DNA of 13,850 nucleotides from Chloroflexota bacterium (lineage in GTDB: Bacteria > Chloroflexota > UBA6077 > JADZDV01), in contig JADZDV010000176.1 of assembly GCA_020850915.1 (NCBI GenBank), positions 1-13,850 of the forward strand, read 5' to 3'. The stretch's first letter is position 1. Each line of letters opens with the position of its first letter. Both the position numbers and the translations under genes were made by a program. Positions 1-7,128 of the stretch are shown here, piece after piece. The notes beneath the pieces were generated by a model. The model had not been told where the DNA came from and made no database searches. It saw only the letters and a list, made by a program, of their open reading frames with translations.

Positions 1-962
1 ATCTCTCGATACCGACCATATCCCCAGCGATGGAGACGGTTGGTCTCATCCCCAGGCGGGATCATGTCCTCTGGAATCGGCAGATCCCCGCTGGACTGGA
101 GCGTGCGAGCGGCATCCATATACCGCCGAAAGTCATCTGCGTCAGGGTTCTTGAAGAATCGCCCTTCATGAGTCGGTTTACACGCTGCGCAATGAAACTC
201 TATCGCCCACAACCGGTGAGTCAGCGGACCACGCTCAGCCACCGGGTATTTGAATGGGCGCTGGCAGCCACGGAACTCCATGACAGAGCGGGTCGCCGGC
301 CCTTCCTTGTGAACGTTACCGCCACAGTATGGGCAGGGCGCCGGAGCGTCGCGTGTCGGCTGGTAGTTAAGCTCGACCAATCGCGTGCAGCTCGAGCACG
401 CGAGAACGTGCTTGGGGTGACGGGTGGCTTCTGCCACGAGGAAGCCAGGGAACAAGTCATTGACGGTATCGCATGCAGGACATGGCTGTGTCTTAACCCA
501 GAGGAAGTACTTGACGTCGGCTTCCCCACCGCACTTGGTGCAGGCAGTTCGATAAAATTTGCCGATCTGAGTTGCGACGTCCGCGGTCACCGCGTCTACA
601 GCAGCAGTAAAAGCGGCGTCATCGAGCTCCCCTAGCTCCTGACGAACGAGCCAGTACGCCATGGGATTGATATCCACGCCGATAACATGGAATCCCAGAC
701 GGTTTGCCTCGATGAGAGAAGTCCCACCGCCCATGAAAGGGTCGGCGATGACACCTGTATACCGGTGAGCCTTGAAGTAGGCACCATCCAGTCCATCGCC
801 ACCATTGAATTCGGCCAGGAGCAAATTACGAAAGAGCGTGCCGGGTCGGCGAGCGAACCACTTGTGCACGCCGATCACCGGTCTGTAGCTCTGCTGAATC
901 TGCTTTTCGCGCAGCGCGAGACTCGCTGTAAAGCTTATGTCGAACTGATCCTCGAGGGGCAT
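1..962 (-). CDS. Zn-ribbon DNA methylase, COG1743-like (C-terminus outside window)
   Basis: This is an S-adenosylmethionine-dependent DNA (probably amino) methyltransferase. The frame is open from an ATG at 962 to the left edge, giving 320 visible codons without a stop. The N-terminus has HKWFARRP, the conserved opening of large DNA methylases of this kind. SAM-binding motif I is D74-P-F-M-G-G-G-T81, followed by the acidic VIGVD97-I-N-P strand end. Residues 141-281 carry five CxxC pairs (C141/144, C161/164, C189/192, C210/213, C278/281), enough for two four-Cys zinc ribbons plus half of a third. The catalytic (D/N/S)PP(Y/F) motif is not in the visible part and should lie beyond the edge, since motif I comes first. 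A GGAG at 968-971 sits 5 bases before the ATG. GC is about 50-57% in hand-counted stretches, well below the operon, suggesting transfer. It could be an orphan methylase or part of a restriction/defence locus; the window cannot decide. Confidence 0.85.
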   Translation of the reverse strand, partial: MPLEDQFDISFTASLALREKQIQQSYRPVIGVHKWFARRPGTLFRNLLLAEFNGGDGLDGAYFKAHRYTGVIADPFMGGGTSLIEANRLGFHVIGVDINPMAYWLVRQELGELDDAAFTAAVDAVTADVATQIGKFYRTACTKCGGEADVKYFLWVKTQPCPACDTVNDLFPGFLVAEATRHPKHVLACSSCTRLVELNYQPTRDAPAPCPYCGGNVHKEGPATRSVMEFRGCQRPFKYPVAERGPLTHRLWAIEFHCAACKPTHEGRFFKNPDADDFRRYMDAARTLQSSGDLPIPEDMIPPGDETNRLHRWGYGRYRE

Positions 963-1003
963 TCGGGCTCCGCTTTTGGCCGTGATGCTGCGCCGATCAT
1001 GTG

Positions 1004-1033
1004 ATTGTAGTAAGCGTTCAGCCCGGGGACCAA
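1004..1033 (-). promoter_or_regulatory. Candidate promoter of the methylase gene
   Basis: On the minus strand, TACAAT (1009-1004, 5 of 6 to the sigma-70 -10 consensus) lies 18 bases after TTGGTC (1033-1028, 3 of 6 to the -35 consensus). Transcription would start near 997, about 35 bases before the methylase ATG at 962. The -35 and the spacer fall inside the left end of the inverted-repeat element 1010-1143, while the -10 lies in the flank immediately outside it. The -35 is weak, so the call is tentative. Confidence 0.4.
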
Positions 1034-1143
1034 GGGCGGCCCGATGATGGGAGCGGAGTCGGGTTGTGAGGGGGCCGTGACGCTGGAGCGAGCGACAGCC
1101 CGGTAGACTTGCGAGATGGACGACCGCGGGGCTGAACGCTGAC
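1010..1143. mobile_element. 134-bp inverted-repeat element with IS66-like ends
   Basis: The left end reads GTAAGCGTTCAGCCC (1010-1024) and the right end, read inward on the other strand, GTCAGCGTTCAGCCC (1143-1129). They match at 14 of 15 bases, 12 of them contiguous. IS66-family insertion sequences characteristically begin GTAA and make 8-bp target duplications. The interior (1025-1128) codes for no transposase; the only start on the plus strand (ATG at 1116) runs 8 codons into a TGA within the right end, as if an IS had lost its middle. The flanking octamers (TGATTGTA and GCACTTTG) differ, so no target duplication is visible. I infer a MITE-like or internally deleted IS66-type remnant. The alternative is a long-range RNA stem or two unrelated ends. 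The 301-base gap 963-1263 also holds the methylase promoter candidate (1004-1033) and the palindrome 1211-1222; I see nothing else in it. Confidence 0.45.
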
Positions 1144-1210
1144 GCACTTTGAGTCTAGCGGCCGCGGCGATGGACTGGCGGTCTGTCAGCCTAGCGTCTG
1201 AGGTTTGGAA

Positions 1211-1222
1211 GATGGCGCCATC
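1211..1222. repeat. 12-bp perfect palindrome downstream of the GNAT gene
   Basis: GATGGCGCCATC is a perfect 12-bp palindrome 41 bases past the GNAT stop codon. It has no spacer and no T-run follows on the minus strand, so it is not a classical terminator. It may be a protein-binding site or chance in GC-rich DNA. Confidence 0.3.
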
Positions 1223-1263
1223 CGCTCGTGTCGGTGCCGCTCGCCTTCCAGCACTGCCACGGC

Positions 1264-1878
1264 TCAGTGCGTGTGCTGCGCGTCCGGGACTCTGATGCTG
1301 CCGTCGGCTTCGACGAGCTGCAGGCCCAGCACCCGGGCGGCACGCTCGACCAGGTTGGAGGGGAAGGCCGGGGCGCCCATGAAGGCGAGTCCGCCGCCGC
1401 TCGTCTCACAGATCTCGCCGGCTGGCTCGAAGCCCGCCTTGAGAATGCCGCGGCGGGAGGCCTCGTTGCCCGGCATGTGGCTGATCCAGAAGAGGCTGGC
1501 GTCCGCCTCGGTCGCGATGATGTGCGCCAGCAGGGCCGGGTACAGGCCACGCCCGCGAAAGTCCCGCAGCGTCACGAAATCCCAGAGGTAGCGGTCCTCG
1601 GGCGGCACCCACAACCAGATGTCCAGCCCACCGATGTGGGCCGTCCGACGCGCCGACCAGCCGTACGTGGCGGGCCGATCATCGACGTACGCGAGATAGA
1701 CCCGGTGCTCCTCGTCCAGCCGCCGCTGGACTTCGGCCACCTCCAGATCCGCCAGGCGGGCGATCAGGGCCGGGTCTGGCGAGTGATCGACGCGCAACGA
1801 GTCGGCGGACGCTCCAGGGGCGAAGGTGGGTGAGGTGGCGCGCCGCCAGCCGTAAAACGGCCCGGCCGGTCGCGGCAA
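1264..1878 (-). CDS. GNAT-family N-acetyltransferase
   Basis: This is a cytoplasmic acetyl-CoA-dependent acetyltransferase of about 204 residues; the substrate cannot be read from sequence. The GNAT core is residues 58-155: a beta strand YLAYVDDRPATYGW (61-74), then the segment DRYLWDFVTL and the acetyl-CoA pyrophosphate loop R108-G-R-G-L-Y-P (RxxGxG type), then a later strand/helix FWISHMPGNEASRRGILKAGF (130-150) with the usual N-x-A-S and GF ending. The only in-frame start that fits is a TTG at 1878, with a modest AGGG 6-9 bases upstream; no ATG or GTG is available between it and the 5' gap, so the exact N-terminus is uncertain. It lies 130 bases after the ROK kinase gene in the same direction, with its own candidate promoter, so it is probably a separate transcript with no obvious link to sugar metabolism. 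Confidence 0.82.
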   Translation of the reverse strand: MPRPAGPFYGWRRATSPTFAPGASADSLRVDHSPDPALIARLADLEVAEVQRRLDEEHRVYLAYVDDRPATYGWSARRTAHIGGLDIWLWVPPEDRYLWDFVTLRDFRGRGLYPALLAHIIATEADASLFWISHMPGNEASRRGILKAGFEPAGEICETSGGGLAFMGAPAFPSNLVERAARVLGLQLVEADGSIRVPDAQHTH

Positions 1879-1982
1879 GACAGCGCCCTGATGGAGATGC
1901 TCGTTCCTGATGGGATCCCCTCTCGATGTCGAGTATAGGCAACACGCCGACAGGACGGGAAAAACGAGGGAGCGTCCGACCT

Positions 1983-2012
1983 ATCTTATTGCAGTCAGTT
2001 GCAACACGTCAC
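1983..2012 (-). promoter_or_regulatory. Candidate promoter with inverted repeat in its spacer
   Basis: On the minus strand GTGACG (2012-2007; TGAC matches the -35 core) and TAAGAT (1988-1983; 4 of 6 to the -10) are separated by 18 bases. The spacer contains an inverted repeat, TTGCA-N6-TGCAA (1989-2004). The -35 overlaps the TGA stop of the ROK kinase gene. If real, it drives the GNAT gene, with a leader of about 100 bases. A repressor bound to the repeat would block polymerase; the TTGCAA half-site look is reminiscent of LacI/GalR-type operators, but the central CG of those sites is absent. Confidence 0.3.
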
Positions 2013-3004
2013 GCGAGCCGCTGCCCGGCGGCCAGAGCGGCAGCTCCGAGCGCCTCGGCATAGCCGCGGAGCGCCGCCGTCTCCAGGCGGACGCGGGCGG
2101 CCGGACGCTTGAAGGCGAGCTGGCGCGCCAGGCTGAAGGCCGGTTCGAGCAGCCTCGGCCCGATCCGCGAGGCGCCGCCGCCGACGACGATCGACTCGGG
2201 ATTGAAGAGGTTGATCAGGCCGGCCAGCCCCAGACCGAGGTAGCGGCCAGCCCGCGCGATGACCTCCCTCGCCGCCTCATCCCCCGCTTCGGCCGCCTCG
2301 GCCACGTCGCGCGCATCCAGCTCCTCGCGCGCGGCGATCTCGCGCAGCCGGGCCGAGCGACCATCTGCCGCGGCCTCGCGCGCCATCCGACCGATCGCCG
2401 TGCCGGAGGCCACCGCCTCCAGGCAGCCGCGCATGCCGCAGCCGCAGGGGGGGCCTTCGGCGTCCACGATCATGTGGCCGATCTCGCCGGCCGTGCCGTC
2501 GGCGCCGCGGTACAGGCGCCCGTCCAGGATCAGGCCGCCCCCGATCCCGGTACTGACCGTCATGTAGATCATGTGGCGCGTGCCCCGGCCGGCCCCGAGC
2601 CTCCACTCGCCCACCGCCGCGCAGTTGGCGTCGTTCTCCAGCACGGTCGGCAGCCCGGTCAGCTCCCGCAACCGGGCCGCGAGCGGCACCTCCTGCCAGC
2701 CGGGCAGGTTCGGCGGCTCCAGCAGGATGCCGTGCTCGAAATCGGTCGGGCCGGCGGCCGAGACGCCGAGCGCCTTGATCGTCGCGGGGTCCAGTCGGCT
2801 CTGCTTGATGGCCGCGCGGAGTGACTCGACCATCCGACCGATCACGGCCGACTCGCCGGTCCCCGCCTCTGTTGGCCGTCGGTCCTCGCCCAGAACCCCG
2901 CCATCGCCGTCCGAGACGATTGAAAGGATCTTCGTCCCGCCGAGATCTATCGCCGCGTACCGGGCGTCCAACGCGGCGCCCGCGCCAGCACTCGCCTCCG
3001 TCAT
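2009..3004 (-). CDS. ROK-family sugar kinase, probably glucokinase
   Basis: This enzyme should phosphorylate a hexose, most likely glucose, with ATP in the cytoplasm, supplying glucose-6-phosphate to the enzymes encoded upstream. Its 331 residues match the family length. The ATP phosphate loop is D20-L-G-G-T-K25. Sugar binding and catalysis are shown by E123-N-D-A-N127, where D125 is the expected catalytic base. S151-T-G-I-G-G-G157 is the second phosphate motif. The ROK signature with its zinc site follows: EIGH177, then C187-G-C-G-M-R-G-C194-L-E. The ATG overlaps the rpiA stop (ATGA) and is preceded by a GGAGGGAG stretch. Extra residues 1-14 precede the first strand. ROK proteins include N-acetylglucosamine, fructose and mannose kinases and repressors; there is no N-terminal helix-turn-helix here, so it is a kinase, and the operon favours glucokinase. 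The specificity is inference. Confidence 0.88.
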   Translation of the reverse strand: MTEASAGAGAALDARYAAIDLGGTKILSIVSDGDGGVLGEDRRPTEAGTGESAVIGRMVESLRAAIKQSRLDPATIKALGVSAAGPTDFEHGILLEPPNLPGWQEVPLAARLRELTGLPTVLENDANCAAVGEWRLGAGRGTRHMIYMTVSTGIGGGLILDGRLYRGADGTAGEIGHMIVDAEGPPCGCGMRGCLEAVASGTAIGRMAREAAADGRSARLREIAAREELDARDVAEAAEAGDEAAREVIARAGRYLGLGLAGLINLFNPESIVVGGGASRIGPRLLEPAFSLARQLAFKRPAARVRLETAALRGYAEALGAAALAAGQRLA

Positions 3005-3759
3005 CTCTCTCCCTCCAGACCGGCTGCCTCAGGCATGGACGCCGCGGCTCGACCGGCCGCGCGCCTCTTCCGCCGTGGCCCCACCAGCTCCTCGACGCCC
3101 TGCTCGCCGGCGACGATCACGCGGTCCACTAGCTGCACGAACAGGCCATGCTCGACGACCCCGACGATCGACTTGATCCGCGCCGCCAACCTGGCCGGAT
3201 CTGCCAGCGACTGAAAGCGACAGTCCAGGACGTAGTGGCCTTCGTCCGTGACAAACGGTTGGCCTTCCGCCAGCCGCTGTCGCGGCTCGGCACCCAGGCG
3301 AGCCAGCTCGGCAGCCGTCTGGCGCCAGCCGAAGCGCACCACCTCCACCGGGACCGGCGTCCGCTCGCCCAGCCGCGTCACGAGCTTGCTGTCGTCCACG
3401 ATCAAGACGACCCGGTCGCTCGATGCGGCGACCTGCTTCTCCCGCAACAGGGCGCCGCCACGCCCCTTGAGCACGTTCAGCGTCGCTCGGTCCACCTCGT
3501 CCGCGCCGTCCACCGTCACCAGGGGCCGGGCCTCCGGGCTCAGCTCGGCCGTCTGGATGCCGAGCCCGCGAGCCAGCTCATCGGAACGTCGAGAGGTCGG
3601 GACGCCGACGATCCGGAGCCCGTCGGCCACCCGCCGCCCCAGCTCCTGGAGGAAGATCTCGGCTGTAGAGCCGCTGCCCAGACCCACAATGTCGCCGTCC
3701 CGGACGTACTCGAGGGCGCGCCGGGCGGCCGCGCGCTTGAGCTCGTCTACCGCCCTCAC
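3001..3759 (-). CDS. rpiA: Ribose-5-phosphate isomerase A
   Basis: RpiA interconverts ribulose-5-phosphate and ribose-5-phosphate. Residue positions are for the GTG start at 3759, 252 residues. G26-L-G-S-G-S-T-A-E34 is the phosphate-binding loop; D84-G-A-D-E88 and K98-G-R-G-G-A-L-L-R-E-K108 are the active-site motifs, with E107 the expected catalytic base; HGLF follows at 204-207. I chose the GTG because it overlaps the pgl stop as GTGA and places DELKRAAARRALEYV at the usual N-terminus; the frame is open further upstream to 3819, but that would overlap pgl by 64 bases. The last 26 or so residues (about 227-252) form an Arg/Ala-rich tail beyond the family fold, with PRRKRRAAGRAAA. It is followed by the ROK kinase with an ATGA overlap. 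Confidence 0.93.
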   Translation of the reverse strand: MRAVDELKRAAARRALEYVRDGDIVGLGSGSTAEIFLQELGRRVADGLRIVGVPTSRRSDELARGLGIQTAELSPEARPLVTVDGADEVDRATLNVLKGRGGALLREKQVAASSDRVVLIVDDSKLVTRLGERTPVPVEVVRFGWRQTAAELARLGAEPRQRLAEGQPFVTDEGHYVLDCRFQSLADPARLAARIKSIVGVVEHGLFVQLVDRVIVAGEQGVEELVGPRRKRRAAGRAAASMPEAAGLEGER

Positions 3760-4529
3760 GGCATGCCGCGGCGTCCACGCGGCCGGCCGCTCGCCGCCGC
3801 GGCATCCACCAGCCAGCAAACGTCCGAGCGCGCTCGCAGGAGCTGCGCCGGGTATCGCTCCGGCGCATCCGGTCCGTGCAGCACCTCGTCCAGCGCTTCC
3901 GCCTTGTCTGGGCCCGCGACGAGCACGGCGATGGTCCGCGCCTTCAGGATCAGCGGCGCGGTGAACGTCAGGCGCGTGGTGCCCTCACGCCGCGCGTCCG
4001 TTACTGCCACCAGGCGTTCCGTCTCCGCGATCAGCCTGGAGCCGGGCAGCAGCGAGGCCGTGTGGCCGTCAGCTCCCAGACCCAGGAGCACCAGGTCCAG
4101 AGCCGGCACGCCGGACGGCCAGGCCGGCACGACGCGGCGGATCTCAGCCTCGTACTCGGAGGCCGCTGCTGCCAGATCGTCTGCCTCGCCACGCATGCGG
4201 TGCACCTGACCTCCCGGGACTGGGACCCTCGAGAGCAGCGCCTCGCTGGCCATTCGGTAGTTGCTGCGCTCGTCCTCCGGCGGCACGCAGCGCTCGTCAC
4301 CCCAGAAGACCTCCAGCCGGGACCAGCCAATCGCCTCGCGGAACGGCGGCTCGGCCAGGAGCTGGAGCATCGCGCGGGGCGTCGAACCGCCGGACAGCGC
4401 TACGGAGCACGTTCCCCGCGCGCGAACGGCCACGGCGGCCGCGTTCTGGAACAGCTCCGCCGCGGCCCGGGCAAGTGAAGCCGGGTCGGGATAGACCTGG
4501 AGCTGGCCTGCCGGTGGCCGCCCGCTCAT
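3756..4529 (-). CDS. pgl: 6-phosphogluconolactonase
   Basis: Pgl hydrolyses 6-phosphoglucono-delta-lactone, the product of Zwf, to 6-phosphogluconate. The 257-residue protein is of the DevB/SOL type: S46-G-G-S-T-P-R52 (phosphate loop), W76-G-D-E-R80 with the later S89-N90, and G150-L-G-A-D-G-H-T-A-S-L-L-P-G163, in which D154 and H156 are the expected catalytic/substrate residues. The C-terminus has SDVCWLVDAAA, followed by a short arginine-rich tail, GRPRGRRGMP. The ATG overlaps the opcA stop (ATGA), and the gene's own TGA overlaps the rpiA GTG, so it is coupled at both ends. It fits directly between zwf-opcA and the downstream isomerase. Confidence 0.93.
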   Translation of the reverse strand: MSGRPPAGQLQVYPDPASLARAAAELFQNAAAVAVRARGTCSVALSGGSTPRAMLQLLAEPPFREAIGWSRLEVFWGDERCVPPEDERSNYRMASEALLSRVPVPGGQVHRMRGEADDLAAAASEYEAEIRRVVPAWPSGVPALDLVLLGLGADGHTASLLPGSRLIAETERLVAVTDARREGTTRLTFTAPLILKARTIAVLVAGPDKAEALDEVLHGPDAPERYPAQLLRARSDVCWLVDAAAASGRPRGRRGMP

Positions 4530-5557
4530 CGCGCGGCGTTGAGCGTTGCCAGCGGGGCCAGGGCCGCCACGGCCTCGGTATAGATCCGGTCGCGCCCCTG
4601 GTCGGTGAGCTGGCCCACGAGGACGTCCACCGGCTCGCGGTCCGGCGAGCAGACGTCCGCCACGCGCTGGCCGTCGTTCGTCTCGACCATCGTGCAGACG
4701 CTGCCGTTCTCGCGCGCCACGCGATACCGCGTGCGGTCGGCGTCGATCAGCAGGGAGTGGAGCAGTCCGCCGGAGCCTGCCGGCCGGATGTCGATCGTCA
4801 CGTTGCGCGCGCCGGTGTGGGCCACGAGCTGGATCGGCGCCCGGCGCGAGAGGCTGCCCTGCCGCGGCGGCTGCCACAGCTCCCAGCCGAGCCGGCTCAC
4901 AAACCAGCCAGCGAGCAGCAGCGGCTCTGGCAGGCTACCGCCGTGCTCGACCGCCAGCGTCCGTACGCTCGACAGGTTGGCGCGGTCGGCCGGCGCGTCG
5001 AACAGCCGCGCGGCGAGGAGCCGCCACCCGTAGATGCGCGACCAGCTCAGATCGGCGAACGAGACGACGCTCTGCTTCTCCGCCGCGTGGCGATCGAGGG
5101 AGAAGATGAACCCCAGCGGATCGCTGGCTGTGGCGGAGTCGACGACGATCCGATCGGCGAGGTCTACGATGCGGCTGAACAGCGTGGACTCGAGGTCCGG
5201 CGCCTGCAGCCAGTAGGCGGACGTCGGCAAGCCGGGCATCAGGAGCGCCGAGGCGGTGCTCACCACTCGGTTGAGCTGGCTGGGGCGCCCGCTGAGCCAG
5301 ATGCACTCCCAGCGCGGGCCGGCCGAAACGTGGGCGGCGGCGTCCGCGCCGTCGAGATCCACGACGATCGCCCGCAGGGGATGCAGCGTGGCCACCCGCT
5401 CCACCAGCTCCTGCACGCCGCTCTGGCCAACCAGCACCAGGTTGAGCCTGATGGCCCGGGACGCGGGGTCTGCCAGTCGCACCGCCGCCTCGACGGCCCG
5501 GGCATCGAGCGGCACCGCGGCGGTCTCGTCGAGTACCGATCTTCCGTCTGTCTGCAT
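4526..5557 (-). CDS. opcA: Glucose-6-phosphate dehydrogenase assembly protein OpcA
   Basis: OpcA is not itself a dehydrogenase: in cyanobacteria and actinobacteria it assists assembly and redox-dependent activation of the Zwf oligomer. The 343-residue protein has the family marks in order: RLNLVL (37-42), the HPLRAIVV segment (59-66), LLMPGLPTSAYWL (105-117; family LPDLPV-WW), FSRIVDLADRIVVDSA (127-142), then DLSWSRIYGWR before the C-terminal domain. The start is the ATG at 5557, preceded by GAGAGGG, 20 bases after the zwf stop; the open frame continues upstream into zwf but that is not needed. The ATGA overlap with pgl couples them. Cysteines are few, so redox sensing of the cyanobacterial kind cannot be inferred. 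Confidence 0.9.
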   Translation of the reverse strand: MQTDGRSVLDETAAVPLDARAVEAAVRLADPASRAIRLNLVLVGQSGVQELVERVATLHPLRAIVVDLDGADAAAHVSAGPRWECIWLSGRPSQLNRVVSTASALLMPGLPTSAYWLQAPDLESTLFSRIVDLADRIVVDSATASDPLGFIFSLDRHAAEKQSVVSFADLSWSRIYGWRLLAARLFDAPADRANLSSVRTLAVEHGGSLPEPLLLAGWFVSRLGWELWQPPRQGSLSRRAPIQLVAHTGARNVTIDIRPAGSGGLLHSLLIDADRTRYRVARENGSVCTMVETNDGQRVADVCSPDREPVDVLVGQLTDQGRDRIYTEAVAALAPLATLNAAR

Positions 5558-5577
5558 GTGGGCCCTCTCAACCGATG

Positions 5578-7128
5578 CTACAGTCTCGCCCAGCTCCGTC
5601 CCTCCCGAGCGAGCAGGTCGTTCGCGGCCCTCGGACCGTACGTCCCAGCAGGGTAGTTGGGAAAGTCTGGCGGGGGCAAGTGCTGCCAGGCCTCCAGAAT
5701 CGACGTGATGAACGCCCACTGGGCCTCGGTCTCGTCGCGACGGGTGAAGAGCGTCGGGTCGCCCTGAATGGCGTCCAGCAGGAGCCGCTCGTAGGCGTCT
5801 GCCGCCTGACGGCCAAAGGCTGAGCCAAAGCCAAAGTCCATCCGCACGGAGCTGATGTGCATCCCCGGCCCGGGCACCTTCGCGCCGAACCGCAGGGCGA
5901 TCCCCTCGTCAGGCTGTAAGCGGAGCACCAGCAGGTTGGCGTCCAGCCCGCCGGCGTCAGCCTGGCGGAACAGCAGCTCCGGCGCCTTCTTGAACTGGAT
6001 CGCCACTTCCGTCGAGCGCTTGGGGAGCCGCTTGCCGTGGCGCAGGTAGAACGGCACGCCGGCCCAGCGCCAGTTGTCCACCAGCACCTTCAGCGCTACG
6101 TACGTCTCGGTGTTCGAGTCTGGCGAGACGCGCGGCTCGTCGCGGTAGGCCGGCGCTTCGATGCCGCCGATCGCGCCGGCGCCGTACTGGCCACGCACCG
6201 TTCGGCGCGAGACTTCGGCGGTCGTGAGCGGATGGATCGCTCGCAGCACCTTGACCTTCTCATCGCGGATGGCGCGCGCCTCCAGCTCGATCGGCGGCTC
6301 CATCGCCACCAGCGCCAGGACCTGGAGCATGTGGTTGGCCACCATATCCCGCAACGCGCCCGTCTCCTCGTAGTACGGCCCGCGGTTCTCTACGCCCAGC
6401 GTCTCCGTGACGGAGATCTGGACGTTGTCCACATGCTCGCGGTTCCACACAGACTCGAAGATGCTGTTCGCGAAGCGGAACGCCAGGATGTTCTGAACGG
6501 TCTCCTTCCCGAGGTAGTGGTCGATCCGGTAGACCTGGTCCTCACCAAAGACCTGCCCGACCCTGTCGTTCAGCTCCCGAGCCGATGTCAGGTCGTGCCC
6601 GAACGGCTTCTCGACGATCAGCCGCGTCCAGCCGTTCTCCGCTCGCCCATCCCGGTCCACCAGCCCGGCCGCGCCCAGCCGCTCCAGGACCACCGGGAAG
6701 TCGCTCGGCGCCGTCGCCAGGTCGAAGATGCGGTTGCCCCGCGTCCCGCGCTCGCGGTCGATCTCCTGGCAGACCTCCCGCAGGCGCTCGTAACCGGCTG
6801 GGTCGTCAAAGGTGGACTGGACGTAGCGAATCCCCTGGCCGAAGTGCTCGGCGAACGACGACTGGTACGGCTCAGCCGTGAACGTCTGGATCGCCTGCAG
6901 CATGTCCGCGCGGAACTCATCGTCGGACTTTGGCCGACGGGCAAAGCCTACCACGGCCGTGCCGATCGGCAGCCGCTGGTCCACGGCGAGGTTGTACAGC
7001 GCGGGCAGGAGCTTGCGGTGCGTCAGGTCGCCGGTCGCGCCGAAGATGACGATGATGCACGGCTCCGCGGCCAGCTCAGCCTGCAAGCCCTCGCGTAATG
7101 GGTTGTCCAGCGCCAGACCAACGCTCAT
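5578..7128 (-). CDS. zwf: Glucose-6-phosphate 1-dehydrogenase
   Basis: Zwf oxidises glucose-6-phosphate to 6-phosphogluconolactone with NAD(P)+, the entry step of the oxidative branch. The 516 residues are normal length. The N-terminal Rossmann domain starts I-F-G30-A-T-G-D-L35-T-H-R-K, and the dinucleotide side continues VVGFARRPKS (59-68), whose arginines suit NADP but do not prove it. E173-K-P-F-G177 binds substrate. R201-I-D203-H204-Y-L-G-K-E209 is the family active-site signature, and H266 in ETGALRDMVANHMLQ is the expected general base, paired with D203. The ATG overlaps the gnd stop (ATGA); the Shine-Dalgarno sequence is weak, consistent with coupling. OpcA, encoded 20 bases downstream, is its likely partner. 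Confidence 0.97.
   Translation of the reverse strand: MSVGLALDNPLREGLQAELAAEPCIIVIFGATGDLTHRKLLPALYNLAVDQRLPIGTAVVGFARRPKSDDEFRADMLQAIQTFTAEPYQSSFAEHFGQGIRYVQSTFDDPAGYERLREVCQEIDRERGTRGNRIFDLATAPSDFPVVLERLGAAGLVDRDGRAENGWTRLIVEKPFGHDLTSARELNDRVGQVFGEDQVYRIDHYLGKETVQNILAFRFANSIFESVWNREHVDNVQISVTETLGVENRGPYYEETGALRDMVANHMLQVLALVAMEPPIELEARAIRDEKVKVLRAIHPLTTAEVSRRTVRGQYGAGAIGGIEAPAYRDEPRVSPDSNTETYVALKVLVDNWRWAGVPFYLRHGKRLPKRSTEVAIQFKKAPELLFRQADAGGLDANLLVLRLQPDEGIALRFGAKVPGPGMHISSVRMDFGFGSAFGRQAADAYERLLLDAIQGDPTLFTRRDETEAQWAFITSILEAWQHLPPPDFPNYPAGTYGPRAANDLLAREGRSWARL

Noticed and set aside
30..635. 201-codon open frame on the plus strand at the left end
   Set aside because: It lies opposite the methylase, whose frame carries the SAM motif and zinc ribbons; the plus-strand translation has no family resemblance.
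1010..1143. Integron attC site reading of the inverted repeat
   Set aside because: The arms lack the GTTRRRY/RYYYAAC core sites, and no integrase or cassette array is visible.
963..1263. tRNA, T-box or other known structured RNA in the methylase-GNAT gap
   Set aside because: I found no T-loop TTCRA, no T-box TGGNACC bulge sequence and no other consensus I recognise on either strand.
1228..1833. 201-codon plus-strand frame opposite the GNAT gene
   Set aside because: The minus strand encodes a clear GNAT core; the plus frame is a shadow.
1932..1937. TATACT as a -10 box for the GNAT gene
   Set aside because: No sequence at 16-19 bases upstream resembles a -35 hexamer, and it shows no extended -10 TG.
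1679..1945. Alternative TTG start at 1945 for the acetyltransferase region
   Set aside because: It is in a different frame from the GNAT motifs and translates to arginine-rich sequence.
3148..4209. 353-codon plus-strand frame across rpiA and pgl
   Set aside because: It spans the antisense of two well-supported overlapping genes and has no domain.
3756..4877. Extended 373-codon version of pgl reaching into opcA
   Set aside because: The first 116 residues are an out-of-frame reading of opcA, whereas the ATG at 4529 overlaps the opcA stop and gives a normal-length lactonase.
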